Made by a program: the position numbers and the translations under genes
Notes under the pieces: model-generated
The model's input: the letters and a program-made list of their open reading frames with translations, nothing else
Told to the model about the DNA's origin: nothing
Database searches by the model: none
Assembly: GCF_000026365.1 (NCBI RefSeq)
Contig: NC_012993.1
Coordinates: 1,364,001 to 1,428,000, forward strand
Direction of reading: 5' to 3'
DNA length: 64,000 bases
DNA from: Zygosaccharomyces rouxii
Taxonomy: Eukaryota > Ascomycota > Saccharomycetes > Saccharomycetales > Saccharomycetaceae
Shown: positions 39,883 to 49,057 of the stretch, piece by piece
How the letters are laid out: each line of letters opens with the position of its first letter
Position numbering within the stretch: the first letter of the stretch is position 1

Positions 39883-40848
39883 ATGTCTGGTCTCCTTAGA
39901 TATTCTAGAAATTTTACTGGAGCTTTGCATAGGCAGGTACGTTGGTATGCATCACCTGTATCACCAGCTGGCGTTGATGATGCCGTAGATAAACTGAAGA
40001 CAGAGACCAACAGGCTATCACAAATCGCTAAAAAATTCTGGGATCAAGTATCTGTTGGTGAGAATGTGCAGAATGGTAAATTAGTTATTCAATTAGATAA
40101 AAAACCGGTAAGAACACCTTTGGGTAACCATCTGGCTGTTGACAAAGATAGAAAGATATTGGCGAGACTCTTACAAAAGGAATGGTCTAATATCTCCCAC
40201 GGATCTGTTAAAACTCACGCTTTACCATTAACGTCTTTGATTGCAAGATGTATCGACTTAGAAGCTGCTAATGCAGAGGGTGCTCATCCTGATCTAAAAG
40301 TTAAGATCGGTGGTAATCGTAACGAACTCTCCAACTCCTTACTACGTTATTTGGATACAGATACAATTTTGGTGTTTTCACCAAGAGATGAACTAGAAGG
40401 TAAGTTAAGAGCAGCTCAAGATGACATGTATCTGCCCATTATTGGTTCTGTGGAAAAATTCTTGAGCCAACACAGTGACAAACCTATCAGTTTGCAGATA
40501 TTGGATGCCGATCTCCATGGTTTAAGAGGTAATGCTCAAAAACCTGAAACTTTAGCTGCGGCTAGGAAATTTTTGGATAGTTTGAGCGCTTGGGATTTAG
40601 CTATTTTTGAGAAGACGGTCTTAACCACTAAATCATTCATCTGTGGTATACTACTACTGCAAAACAAGGCTTCTACTGATCCGGCAAAGGGTCTGCAATA
40701 CACTATGGAGGATATTGCCAGAGCAGCTACGTTAGAGACTATCCATCAAACTGAGCGCTGGGGAGAAGTGGAAGATACTCACGACGTTGATAAACGTGAC
40801 ATCAGAAGAAATGTTCATGCTGCGGCAATTGCAGCTTACAAAGCTTAA
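39883..40848 (+). CDS. ATP12: Atp12 assembly factor of the mitochondrial F1-ATPase
   Basis: The 321-residue protein has a basic mitochondrial presequence (MSGLLRYSRNFTGALHRQVRWYAS) and the ATP12 domain with QLDKKPVRTPLGN, EWSNI and the conserved C-terminal block LATTL-like AATLETIHQTERWGEVEDTHD. Atp12 (YJL180C, 325 residues) binds the F1 alpha subunit in the matrix before hexamer assembly. The gap to convergent YJR030C-like gene contains an 18-bp A-run. Confidence 0.95.
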   Translation: MSGLLRYSRNFTGALHRQVRWYASPVSPAGVDDAVDKLKTETNRLSQIAKKFWDQVSVGENVQNGKLVIQLDKKPVRTPLGNHLAVDKDRKILARLLQKEWSNISHGSVKTHALPLTSLIARCIDLEAANAEGAHPDLKVKIGGNRNELSNSLLRYLDTDTILVFSPRDELEGKLRAAQDDMYLPIIGSVEKFLSQHSDKPISLQILDADLHGLRGNAQKPETLAAARKFLDSLSAWDLAIFEKTVLTTKSFICGILLLQNKASTDPAKGLQYTMEDIARAATLETIHQTERWGEVEDTHDVDKRDIRRNVHAAAIAAYKA

Positions 40849-40975
40849 ATTATTACATATGTAGTTCACTTGTGATCTTGCACTAGTGCCCACTTATTAT
40901 TACTATTATTACAACCGTGTAAATATTAACTTTTAACAAGCAAAAAAAAAAAAAAAAAGAGAGGAATGGATCGTT

Positions 40976-43537
40976 TCATGGTCTTATGAGTCTGTAGACC
41001 TGGTCTGCCACAGCCTTATTTTGAAATTCCAAAAATTGTTCCTCATTCCTGCAAACTAAGAGAAGACCTGTTGTACCAATTCTCCTAATATCATTTAATC
41101 CCACTAATAGCGTATCATCATTTTTACCATTTTCCAAAAACTTGAAGAGGACACGAAGCAGGAGCCCTTTGTATTCACAAGCATACAAATCTACCATAGT
41201 GGAAAGTTGTTCTTGCCACGTAGTGGTCTCTGAATGAACGTATCTTTTTACTTTTATATTCGGTAAAAGTAACCTTGTATTAGCGGCACTAGCGGCCAGT
41301 TTGAAAGCACTTGAATCCGAAATCATCGAAGATGACTGATCACTTAGGAGGGATGAACCATTGCTTGATAGAGTTCCTGCAGTCATAGAATTAGGTAATG
41401 AATGGGACAATAGGTGGGCGGGTATTACATCTCCTTTTATGCAGTGTTGTAAGAAGTTTTGTAATCTGTTAGCTTCCACACATCTTATATTCAAAAAGTT
41501 GCCTCCTTCAGAAAATGTGTTGGCCATAAATTCGCTAAAGGGAACGTTCAACTGCACATCCTGTGCACCGCCTCTAGAGCATTTCCATTGTGGTGTGATA
41601 CGGGCGGCAAGCTTACAGAAATAAATTTCCTTCTCCTCATGGACCACTAAGACGGTTTCATTTTTATTTGATTTTACAATTGTCAATTTCAATTTTTCGG
41701 CCTTTATTGGTTCCCATAATCTTCCATTCCAGCTGGAAACTCTGGTAATTTTACTTTCAAAGATGGTACTTTCATTATTCAACCCAATGCCAGAAGGAAT
41801 TCCAACGCCATTGTTAGACTTTAGTAAAGAGTTCATACTGCTCTTAGAAGACAATGAGGATGAAGTAGCAGATCTGGGGCCAAATAAACTTGAACTCGAA
41901 TTTTGGTTGTTTAGTGAAAACCCACTATCATTACTGGTATCAATGTTCGAATTCTTCTTACTCTTTGGTTTGAATAAACTGAGTAAAGAGAAAGATTTAC
42001 GGTTATGAAAGCTTGGTTTGTAAATATCGGCGGTTGGGTTAAAGATAGAACTCTCTTGGCCATCAGTATCGTCATCGCTTTCGATATCAATAACTTCGAT
42101 ATCACCTTCCACTACTGGATCAGTTTTCTCAATCGACGAATGTTGTGACATGGTTTTGCACTCTTTCATCTCTGGAGTCTCTAGTGCTGTTTGAGAAAGA
42201 TTCATATCAATACTTTTATCCAATTCTAACAATTTGGAACAACTTAATTGTTCGATATCTCTCAATGAAGGCGACTTAAACATGCTGTTGTCACTGGCAC
42301 TTCTTTTTGGTGTGTCGTTCAAATCAATATCTTGCATCATTGAGGATAATGGCCTCTGTAAAGGTTTAGACTTGTGTAGCTTGAAAGAATTTTGCTTGAA
42401 ATCTTTGATAGAATTTTCCTTGGCCTTTTGAGATTCTACTACTTGTTGGGGCATTTGAATAGCAATGCCGCTGTAAGTATCAGGTCTTAAATCTTCCAGT
42501 TTTTGATGCTTGAATTTAAAGGATTGGAAAGGATGCGAAGATCTTGCCATTGGCGCTAAGGTACTACTCTGTAGCAAAGGTGGGATAACGTTCTTTTTGT
42601 CAAACAACTTCTGAAAGCAGAATTTCCAATGGCTTTCCCATTGCATAGCATCCACACATTGTAATTGTAGATGAACGTCACTACTAGTAGGTGTACGTAA
42701 CTCAGTACCGGAATCAATAAGTGTTACAACTTCCAGATCATATTCCCTCAATGCTGGAAACAAAAGAGTTCTACCCAAATTTAATAAGTTAGATTCACCT
42801 TCGGCTAATCGTTGTAAAAGGTGACTGGATGAATTTGTGGGAGCAGGCAACTCCCCACAATTTACTTTGAAAATAGCCAATTCACCATTGGACAATTGAA
42901 AAATTTCCACCAATAGTTCTCGGTATCCAAATCTTTCCGTGGTTAAACGGAAATAGTCCCTCTTGGCTACGCGTCGAATATCTAGTAGTGGAGGTGAGAC
43001 TAGGTCAAAAGTTTGGGATAAAAGATCATGAACTTGGTTTAAATTTAAAATGTTACAGTTGGCAATGTTGTAGTTAGAACCAAATTGGTATTGGAACGCA
43101 TGAATCATGGACTTTAGTTGTAATGTCTCTGCTGCCCACATATGATGAAACTGTATCAATGCCATGTATATCTTTATGACACTTTGAGTAAAATTAGGTT
43201 CAGTTCTCATTCTGAAAGCAGAAGTGTCCTTGTTAAAGATTAATTTGATAGAACCAAATAAAACATCCTTATATGTGTTTAACAGTTCAACTTCTGCAAA
43301 GAGTCGTGCCGGTAACAACTCACTTGGTGATGTTACTAACGTATGCTTAGCGATAAGTACTTTTAAAGAATTGGTAACGAATTCTAAGATTACTTTCACA
43401 TCTTTCATATACTTTTGAGCAGCTTTTGGACTCGGTCTTAGAGTCTCACAAAACGCTAGCAGTTCTCTCAAGACGCCAACGTGCTCTTGTTGCACCTGCT
43501 TGAACTTCAACATCCTAGTCTCATTAACCATAAGCAT
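40976..43537 (-). CDS. YJL181W/YJR030C-family protein of unknown function
   Basis: The 853-residue protein corresponds to the S. cerevisiae duplicate pair YJL181W (611 residues) and YJR030C (745 residues), by both sequence and position between ATP12 and MNN11. The N-terminal about 330 residues are predicted folded and largely helical. The middle (about 370-620) is Ser-rich and disordered and contains VIDIESDDD (482-490), which looks like a SUMO-interacting motif. The C-terminal part (about 625-853) may form one or two PH-like domains, a tentative reading. Its cellular role is not established. Confidence 0.85.
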   Translation of the reverse strand: MLMVNETRMLKFKQVQQEHVGVLRELLAFCETLRPSPKAAQKYMKDVKVILEFVTNSLKVLIAKHTLVTSPSELLPARLFAEVELLNTYKDVLFGSIKLIFNKDTSAFRMRTEPNFTQSVIKIYMALIQFHHMWAAETLQLKSMIHAFQYQFGSNYNIANCNILNLNQVHDLLSQTFDLVSPPLLDIRRVAKRDYFRLTTERFGYRELLVEIFQLSNGELAIFKVNCGELPAPTNSSSHLLQRLAEGESNLLNLGRTLLFPALREYDLEVVTLIDSGTELRTPTSSDVHLQLQCVDAMQWESHWKFCFQKLFDKKNVIPPLLQSSTLAPMARSSHPFQSFKFKHQKLEDLRPDTYSGIAIQMPQQVVESQKAKENSIKDFKQNSFKLHKSKPLQRPLSSMMQDIDLNDTPKRSASDNSMFKSPSLRDIEQLSCSKLLELDKSIDMNLSQTALETPEMKECKTMSQHSSIEKTDPVVEGDIEVIDIESDDDTDGQESSIFNPTADIYKPSFHNRKSFSLLSLFKPKSKKNSNIDTSNDSGFSLNNQNSSSSLFGPRSATSSSLSSKSSMNSLLKSNNGVGIPSGIGLNNESTIFESKITRVSSWNGRLWEPIKAEKLKLTIVKSNKNETVLVVHEEKEIYFCKLAARITPQWKCSRGGAQDVQLNVPFSEFMANTFSEGGNFLNIRCVEANRLQNFLQHCIKGDVIPAHLLSHSLPNSMTAGTLSSNGSSLLSDQSSSMISDSSAFKLAASAANTRLLLPNIKVKRYVHSETTTWQEQLSTMVDLYACEYKGLLLRVLFKFLENGKNDDTLLVGLNDIRRIGTTGLLLVCRNEEQFLEFQNKAVADQVYRLIRP

Positions 43538-43967
43538 TGCTAGGTGAACTTTCTTCCCTCCCGTCTTCTAATCTTGTTCTTGCAAGTGAAAAGTTCTTCA
43601 CAGAGTCTTGCATACGACTAGTCATCAAGCTAGAGCTGAGATGAATTCCATCCCTACTTCATCCTACTTGTAGTAGTAGTGTGCTGGTGATGAACCAGTT
43701 CTCTCTTTTTTTTCGCGTTACGCGTCACCTCATCGCGAACCGTTATAGTAATAAGAATGCTGAGTTCAGTAAGAGATGGTTAAACGTCTTTAAGCTTAAC
43801 AGACGGCGCAGTACCCTTTGCCTACTGTAGGAATACCCTGCAATTGGAGTGACTTGTGTTGAATGCAAGTCATTATTCCCTTGCCAATACATGCATACAT
43901 ACATGCAGATATGCACATATATACATATATACATTCAGTTATGGTATAATACAAATAGAATATCATC
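43538..43967. other. Promoter of the YJR030C-like gene and MNN11 3' region
   Basis: About 430 bp; the MNN11-proximal part (about 43885-43935) is a run of ATACAT/ATGCA-type alternating sequence. Short minus-strand frames here look like by-products of that repeat. No gene. Confidence 0.5.
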
Positions 43968-45227
43968 TTACTTCCTCGTCTGAGCGTAAAAAGTATTGAT
44001 GTCAGATGCACAGGACCCTCTTTGTTTACAGCCCTTCAAAGATATCACTAAATCGCCTTCTGTGTAGTGCATTACGGGTTTAGCATCTGGACCCGGTGCT
44101 GCGAAGCCCTTTACTGGATCATAAGTAGCAGCTATAATCTTATTCGAGACAACAGCTGTTCTCTTCAACAATTGTGGATGCCATTGTAGCAAATGGCCCA
44201 AACTGCTTTCGAAACTTGGCCAATCGTAATCCATAAATAGTGGATCTATTAGATATTCCAAAAATGCCTTACCGTACAAGTCTGTGGAAACTAGGAAAGT
44301 TGAGAGATCGAAAACCCCATCAGGACCCTGTGGCACGATTATCTTAGTGCCAGCAGTTTGGAAATGCTTATAGGTTTTGATGTTGGAATTTGGTACCACT
44401 GGTTTGTCTTTCAATAAACCCAATTCTAAAATTTTAGGGTTTAGAATATGTTGTTGTAAGGGTAAATTTGTTTTCATGATAACTGCATCCTGATCAACAA
44501 ACATTAAATATTTGGCCTGAGGAAATGCATGCATTGCGGCTCTCATTATTAGGGGCTTAATATATTCGTAACTTGCATGTGGATTTTGACTCTTTAACAA
44601 GGGGATAAACTCTTGGATCCAACGAACGTAAACACCATAATTGTGCCTTTGAGCATAGTCGACTCTATTTTGAACGATGTCTACGATGGTGTCCACGGGG
44701 TAGTTTTCAAAATCAATTAGTGTAACAATGACAATTTCTGGATGGTTACTCTCCTTACGATAAACCAATTTACCATGATCTAAAAATGATCTCTTAACTA
44801 ATAGAATTTGATCAGTGGTTTTCTTCTTCTCATCGTCACTTAATGGTTTATCCTGAGTGTTTAAAACAAATTTAGATTCACCATTTAATTCTGTTCTTAA
44901 GGTAAATAAACCTTTAATTCCAATTTCTCTTAGAACGCTTCCATGCTCAATATAGGGGAAAATGAATTGTCGAGATGCAGGAATTTCATTTTGGTAATAA
45001 CCATGTTCAACTGGATAAACTTTTCCTGATCCTGACCTTAATTGGAAAAGACTGCTTAGGAAATAAACTAAAAGCGTGAATCCTGTTAGGATTGAAATTG
45101 ATTTCCTTTGTAACGGGGTCAATTTTTTCAAAGCTCTCTGTAAAGAATCCAGTTTAGAAATCCCAAGTGACCATGCCCAAGATTTTTTTGATCCGGACTT
45201 CAGTTTAGATTTGGGTTTAAGAACCAT
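43968..45227 (-). CDS. MNN11: Mnn11, subunit of Golgi mannan polymerase II
   Basis: The 419-residue type II membrane protein has a short basic cytosolic tail, a signal anchor at about 43-63 and a GT34-family luminal domain with the DxD-type motif in MFVDQDAVIM. Other conserved runs are TTDQILLVKRSFLDHGKLVYRK and RVDYAQRHNYGVY. S. cerevisiae Mnn11 (YJL183W, 422 residues) works with Mnn9, Anp1, Mnn10 and Hoc1 to extend the alpha-1,6-mannan backbone. The paralogue Mnn10 is the alternative, but gene order favours MNN11. Confidence 0.94.
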   Translation of the reverse strand: MVLKPKSKLKSGSKKSWAWSLGISKLDSLQRALKKLTPLQRKSISILTGFTLLVYFLSSLFQLRSGSGKVYPVEHGYYQNEIPASRQFIFPYIEHGSVLREIGIKGLFTLRTELNGESKFVLNTQDKPLSDDEKKKTTDQILLVKRSFLDHGKLVYRKESNHPEIVIVTLIDFENYPVDTIVDIVQNRVDYAQRHNYGVYVRWIQEFIPLLKSQNPHASYEYIKPLIMRAAMHAFPQAKYLMFVDQDAVIMKTNLPLQQHILNPKILELGLLKDKPVVPNSNIKTYKHFQTAGTKIIVPQGPDGVFDLSTFLVSTDLYGKAFLEYLIDPLFMDYDWPSFESSLGHLLQWHPQLLKRTAVVSNKIIAATYDPVKGFAAPGPDAKPVMHYTEGDLVISLKGCKQRGSCASDINTFYAQTRK

Positions 45228-45557
45228 CTTTAAACCGTAAAAAATAGTAATTAGAAGAAGCAGCGTGAAACTAAATACCTGAATCTGCTACTTCTAGCAC
45301 TATCTAAGGGCTTCTTCAATCTCAGAAGATGGATGAATATCTATATTTATATGTATTTATATTTGTATCATTGTGCGTTTAAAAGGTGAAATCAGACGTG
45401 TTGTTGACCTCTAAAGAAGAAAAAAAAATGAGAAAACACCTTATATCATATCATACGATCAGTAATTAGGCGACAATTATACAAGAGTATATTATAAAGT
45501 ATACCATTTGTGCTGGGGCCCTTGGAATAATTTTCCCATGTCGCGCAGGTTCAAAAA
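45228..45557. other. MNN11 promoter and FEN2 3' region
   Basis: 330 bp with an A-run near 45420-45428; no gene or clear site recognised. Confidence 0.5.
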
Positions 45558-47051
45558 TCATACCACATTGACTTGCTGGATTTGTTGCTCTTCTTCATCG
45601 TCGTCTTCGTCGTCATTTTCAATTATGTCATTAGCATCGATATAGGCTAATTGCTGTTTCTTGCCATAATCTCTGATTTGACATTTTCTTATGAGAACTG
45701 ATACAATACCACTCGCAATGGCTGTCGCCATTAATGCATAACATCCTTTTTCAAAATGAGGCGTTGTAGTTGCAGAATAAAATACCAGTGACCACCATGC
45801 ATTGACTGCGCCCGAAAACATATTCATGGATGCTAATACAATTGCTCTTTCCTGTAAATCTTCATGACATACAACGTTTGCCCATGCAAAGAATACAGCT
45901 TGACCTGCGTATCCTATACCACCCAAATACTGAGCGGTAAACATGACATTTGGGTTTAACGGATTAGCGCGGATCATAATGGCCACTATACACATGGCCA
46001 CAGCGATGAAAATGGCCACATGCCAATGGCGAGCCCTTTTGAATTTGGATAAATAAACTGCAGCTAACAGCGTAGATAAGACACCAACTGCGAAAATCCC
46101 CGAAGGATAGTTATTTCTATGCGAAAGCGAATAACCCTGATTGTGTAGCCATAGGGCGAATGTCGAATTTGATGCAAAACTTAAGTTTTCACCACCAAGA
46201 ACCCAAACTAATGAGAAAAGGTACCAATGCCATTTCTTAAGCACACGAGGAATCACAGACCAGTCTAGTTTTAGACTTTCATCCCTTGCAGGTAGTCGTC
46301 TTCTGGCATATTGTAATTCCTGATCTGTAAATATTATTGTCTTCATACTTAACCAATTTTTACCATCAGTTGTCTTTTCAGGGACTCCAGGGAAAAATAT
46401 TAATCCATAGAGTGCAATGGGGCATGTAATGCAAAAGTCAATAACGAACAACCATCTCCAACCTGACATACCATAACGACCGTTTAAATCGTTATAAATT
46501 TTAACTTGCATAAAACCACTAAACATCGACCCTATTAGACCCGAACTAGTGAAAATGGCACTTCGAATTGGTAATTCACTCTCTTTATACCAAGATCCCA
46601 AAATTAAATGCGTACCGGAAAAGGTACAACTTTCGAAAAGGGCTTGAAAAAACCTAATAGCACAACACTGTCCAAAGGTATGCACTTGTGACATACCCAA
46701 TGTCAGAATCCCCCAACTTAATGTACAGAAACTTAACCAAATTCGCGGCGGTATCACTAGCAGTAAAAGATTGTTGGGTAGCATACCGATGATGTATCCA
46801 ACTGTGAAGCATGTATTAGTAACGTTCAAATCGTCATCTTTCAATTGCAGCGCTTCCTGCATTCCTGAAATATATGCATTGGTAAATCCAACACGATCCA
46901 CATAGTTGATCCAGTATTGTAGGCATACAAATGAAAGAACGAAAAGGTCAATCTTGAACAAAAGGTAACGCTTATTGACCGAGGAACCATTTCCTTCAGA
47001 TTGAACACTCTTCACACTTTCATGCGACTCATCTGGACCTCTTTTAGCCAT
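45558..47051 (-). CDS. FEN2: Fen2-like plasma-membrane pantothenate transporter
   Basis: This 497-residue member of the anion:cation symporter branch of the major facilitator superfamily has about 12 membrane segments. The N-terminal block FKIDLFVLSFVCLQYWINY and DRVGFTNAYISGM is nearly identical to S. cerevisiae Fen2 (YCR028C, 512 residues), the proton-pantothenate symporter. Other paralogues (Dal5, Vht1, Seo1) match less. The acidic tail ENDDEDDDEEEQQ resembles that of Fen2. It lies between YJL183W and YJL184W orthologues, as expected in a merged ancestral order. Only 112 bp separate it from upstream GON7. Confidence 0.94.
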   Translation of the reverse strand: MAKRGPDESHESVKSVQSEGNGSSVNKRYLLFKIDLFVLSFVCLQYWINYVDRVGFTNAYISGMQEALQLKDDDLNVTNTCFTVGYIIGMLPNNLLLLVIPPRIWLSFCTLSWGILTLGMSQVHTFGQCCAIRFFQALFESCTFSGTHLILGSWYKESELPIRSAIFTSSGLIGSMFSGFMQVKIYNDLNGRYGMSGWRWLFVIDFCITCPIALYGLIFFPGVPEKTTDGKNWLSMKTIIFTDQELQYARRRLPARDESLKLDWSVIPRVLKKWHWYLFSLVWVLGGENLSFASNSTFALWLHNQGYSLSHRNNYPSGIFAVGVLSTLLAAVYLSKFKRARHWHVAIFIAVAMCIVAIMIRANPLNPNVMFTAQYLGGIGYAGQAVFFAWANVVCHEDLQERAIVLASMNMFSGAVNAWWSLVFYSATTTPHFEKGCYALMATAIASGIVSVLIRKCQIRDYGKKQQLAYIDANDIIENDDEDDDEEEQQIQQVNVV

Positions 47052-47163
47052 TCTCTCTCCTCACTATGCTCTTCGATGAACAGTATTGTTACGCGAAACA
47101 TGGTCCAAGTTCTTCCTTCACTCTCATCACATCAATCGACCGTACCTCATGACCGTGACTCAT

Positions 47164-47556
47164 TCATTGGCTACTATCATCACCATTATTATCATCATCA
47201 CCGCCGTCAAGGAGATCTTTGATCTCCTTGTTAATTCTGTTATCCCGGTCTTTATCCTGATCTAATTTAGCCTTTTTTCTTTTGGCATGTTCCATACGAT
47301 CAGTGAGGAATTTGTTAATATCGTCTTGTAATCCAGTCAATTGAGCTCTGAGGCAACCTAATGCAGTAAATTCACCGTTATCCATTTGTTTTGGTGGGGC
47401 GGGTTTATCCTTATCTACTTGGCCAGCATTCAAAACGTGAGGACTTGGACCGGTAGTGACACCATCCGTAGTCTGATACTGAGGACCTGATGGGTCAACA
47501 ACAAATTGTTTCTCCAAATCGGGAGAGCTATAGCTGGCAAATGGCAGAGTAGACAT
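47164..47556 (-). CDS. GON7: Gon7, EKC/KEOPS complex subunit
   Basis: The 130-residue protein matches Gon7 (YJL184W, 123 residues) through TTDGVTTGPSPHVLNAGQVD and QLTGLQDDINKFLT, ending in an acidic tail. Gon7 is a small, largely disordered fungal subunit of the KEOPS complex that makes the t6A modification on tRNAs and affects telomere length. The tail ends in a run of Asp, Asn and Ser. Confidence 0.93.
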   Translation of the reverse strand: MSTLPFASYSSPDLEKQFVVDPSGPQYQTTDGVTTGPSPHVLNAGQVDKDKPAPPKQMDNGEFTALGCLRAQLTGLQDDINKFLTDRMEHAKRKKAKLDQDKDRDNRINKEIKDLLDGGDDDNNGDDSSQ

Positions 47557-47713
47557 CTATAGGATAATGTGAAGTGAGTTCCTTTTGTTTACGGTTCCTT
47601 TGAAGTCCTTGTTAGTTAGTTATAGGCTCAAGTATTGGTTTACGTACTATGTACAATGGTATTTAACGCTCGAGAGAGAACTTTGTTCGTATGCAGTGAC
47701 GATAATACCAATA

Positions 47714-47845
47714 ATGTGTCAAGATTTGAATAAATATTACGATGGCAGTAATTTTAGCAGACTGCTGGGGGTCAATTTAGCTTTCACATTTTGTATATTT
47801 CTTATTATAGCTTACATCTTATTAATATTCCGGTATCTCAATTGA
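47714..47845 (+). CDS. Possible 43-residue tail-anchored membrane protein
   Basis: An ATG with A at -3 opens a 43-codon frame whose C-terminal half is one hydrophobic segment (NLAFTFCIFLIIAYILLIF, about residues 21-40) ending RYLN. The frame is open further upstream but only from a TTG. It lies between the GON7 start and the RIM1 stop, where no gene is known in S. cerevisiae. It may be chance; conservation in relatives is needed to accept it. Confidence 0.25.
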   Translation: MCQDLNKYYDGSNFSRLLGVNLAFTFCIFLIIAYILLIFRYLN

Positions 47846-47898
47846 CACTTGTTATAAATATGTTAAAATAGCGAGACATTTAGGACTAAGACCAGAAA

Positions 47899-48285
47899 TC
47901 ATTGAGTTTCTTCAGTGGATTCAGTCTTTCCATTTTTCAGTAAGTTGAAATCCTTTTGCACAAGGTTCAAGATAGTGCCTCTAGAGCCATCTTCTCTTTC
48001 AAAGGTATAATTACTAGCATCTGCCTCCACATAGACGAGAGCACCTTTCCTCACGTATTGGGTTAAGAAACTGATTTGAGTATCGTTGAAAACGGTAACG
48101 TTAAACCAATTAGTTTGGCCCTCTCTTCTTGGTTGGGATGCAACGCTATATTTCAAATATCTGTTATTATTCTGAGAAGTGTATTCTGTAAATTCACTAC
48201 CGACACGACCGACAATGGTCATCTTGGAGAGATCCAATTTGCGAGAAGTTGCATGGAAGCCACGTTGAAAGATAGGACGGAACAT
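47899..48285 (-). CDS. RIM1: Rim1 mitochondrial single-stranded DNA-binding protein
   Basis: The 128-residue product has a short mitochondrial presequence (MFRPIFQRGFHATSRK) and one OB-fold SSB domain (MTIVGRVGSEFTEYTS, SVASQPRREGQTNW, YVRKGALVYVEADA). S. cerevisiae Rim1 (YCR028C-A, 135 residues) is needed for mitochondrial DNA replication. From memory the S. cerevisiae gene has a short intron near the 5' end; here the frame is unbroken. FEN2-RIM1 adjacency is kept apart from the interposed GON7. Confidence 0.95.
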   Translation of the reverse strand: MFRPIFQRGFHATSRKLDLSKMTIVGRVGSEFTEYTSQNNNRYLKYSVASQPRREGQTNWFNVTVFNDTQISFLTQYVRKGALVYVEADASNYTFEREDGSRGTILNLVQKDFNLLKNGKTESTEETQ

Positions 48286-49057
48286 TTTCGAATAGATTTC
48301 AATGGTTCTTTACCGATATTATTCACTTCGACTGTGTTGAAGTTTGGTGTCATTTTCAATTCACTTCGGTTAGTTTCCCTATGAAAAAACGATAAGATAC
48401 ATTAAAGAGAGGACAAAGGCAAAAGATACCAATGATAGTGTCATTTGAACGAATGGGGGGTTGATATTAGCATGCCAGCAGGTAATATGAATGCCAGGTA
48501 GCACTAAAGACAATTAGTGTCGCACGGAAATGAACGAAGGAGCGTTAGAAGCATGCGATGCAGTGTGGGAGTCAGACAAGGCTAATGGCCGAGCAATGGG
48601 ACTTATCTTCTGATAGATGAATTGCTAAATCGATGAGACTCGTCTATATTGCTGAATGGTAAGGTAATTGAACTTCAATCGGGAAGCCCTAATCTGAAGT
48701 TTCGCAGCAACCCTAGGGTACATATGTAGGGCATGTATCTAGTCCTAATCCGGAGTTTCCCTCATTTGAACGAAACCCTAAAGACGGAGGGGTGCCTTGC
48801 TCATCGCTAGAGGGGTGACAAGTTGAGTCAACCCAGCAGACTCCAGCATTATGGACAAATTGTAGTTTCAAATAAGCCATTAAAAGTCACCAACCCTCTA
48901 ATAATTGGCCTTTAGGACCTCTGAAGGCGTTGTGCTAACATCCCTTTTTTACTTCTAAATTCTCATAGACATAGGGTTGAAAGCAGCAAATATATCCAGC
49001 CTTCTCTGTATTTGCTGTTATCATTATTAAAATCTCGTCAGATTTAGTTCTTGGAAA
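48286..49057. other. RIM1-ATG36 divergent intergenic region
   Basis: About 770 bp. It contains two exact ARCCCTAA Tbf1-type motifs (48685-48692, 48774-48781), an ACCCTAGGGT palindrome (48710-48719) and a diverged 16-bp direct repeat (48688-48703, 48744-48759). No reading frame is convincing. Confidence 0.5.
48685..48781. promoter_or_regulatory. Cluster of Tbf1-like CCCTA motifs
   Basis: AGCCCTAA, ACCCTAGGGT and AACCCTAA occur within 97 bp, and the first forms part of a repeated unit CCTAATCYGRAGTTTC. Tbf1 binds ARCCCTAA upstream of snoRNA and some protein genes. It may drive RIM1, ATG36 or an unseen RNA. Confidence 0.4.

Noticed and set aside
43743..44011. Cysteine/tyrosine-rich short minus-strand frames upstream of and overlapping the MNN11 3' end
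   Set aside because: They are translations of the ATACAT-type simple sequence and not genes.
47585..47713. Upstream extension of the 43-codon membrane frame
   Set aside because: The extension depends on a TTG start and covers the GON7 promoter; only the ATG-started part is kept, at low confidence.
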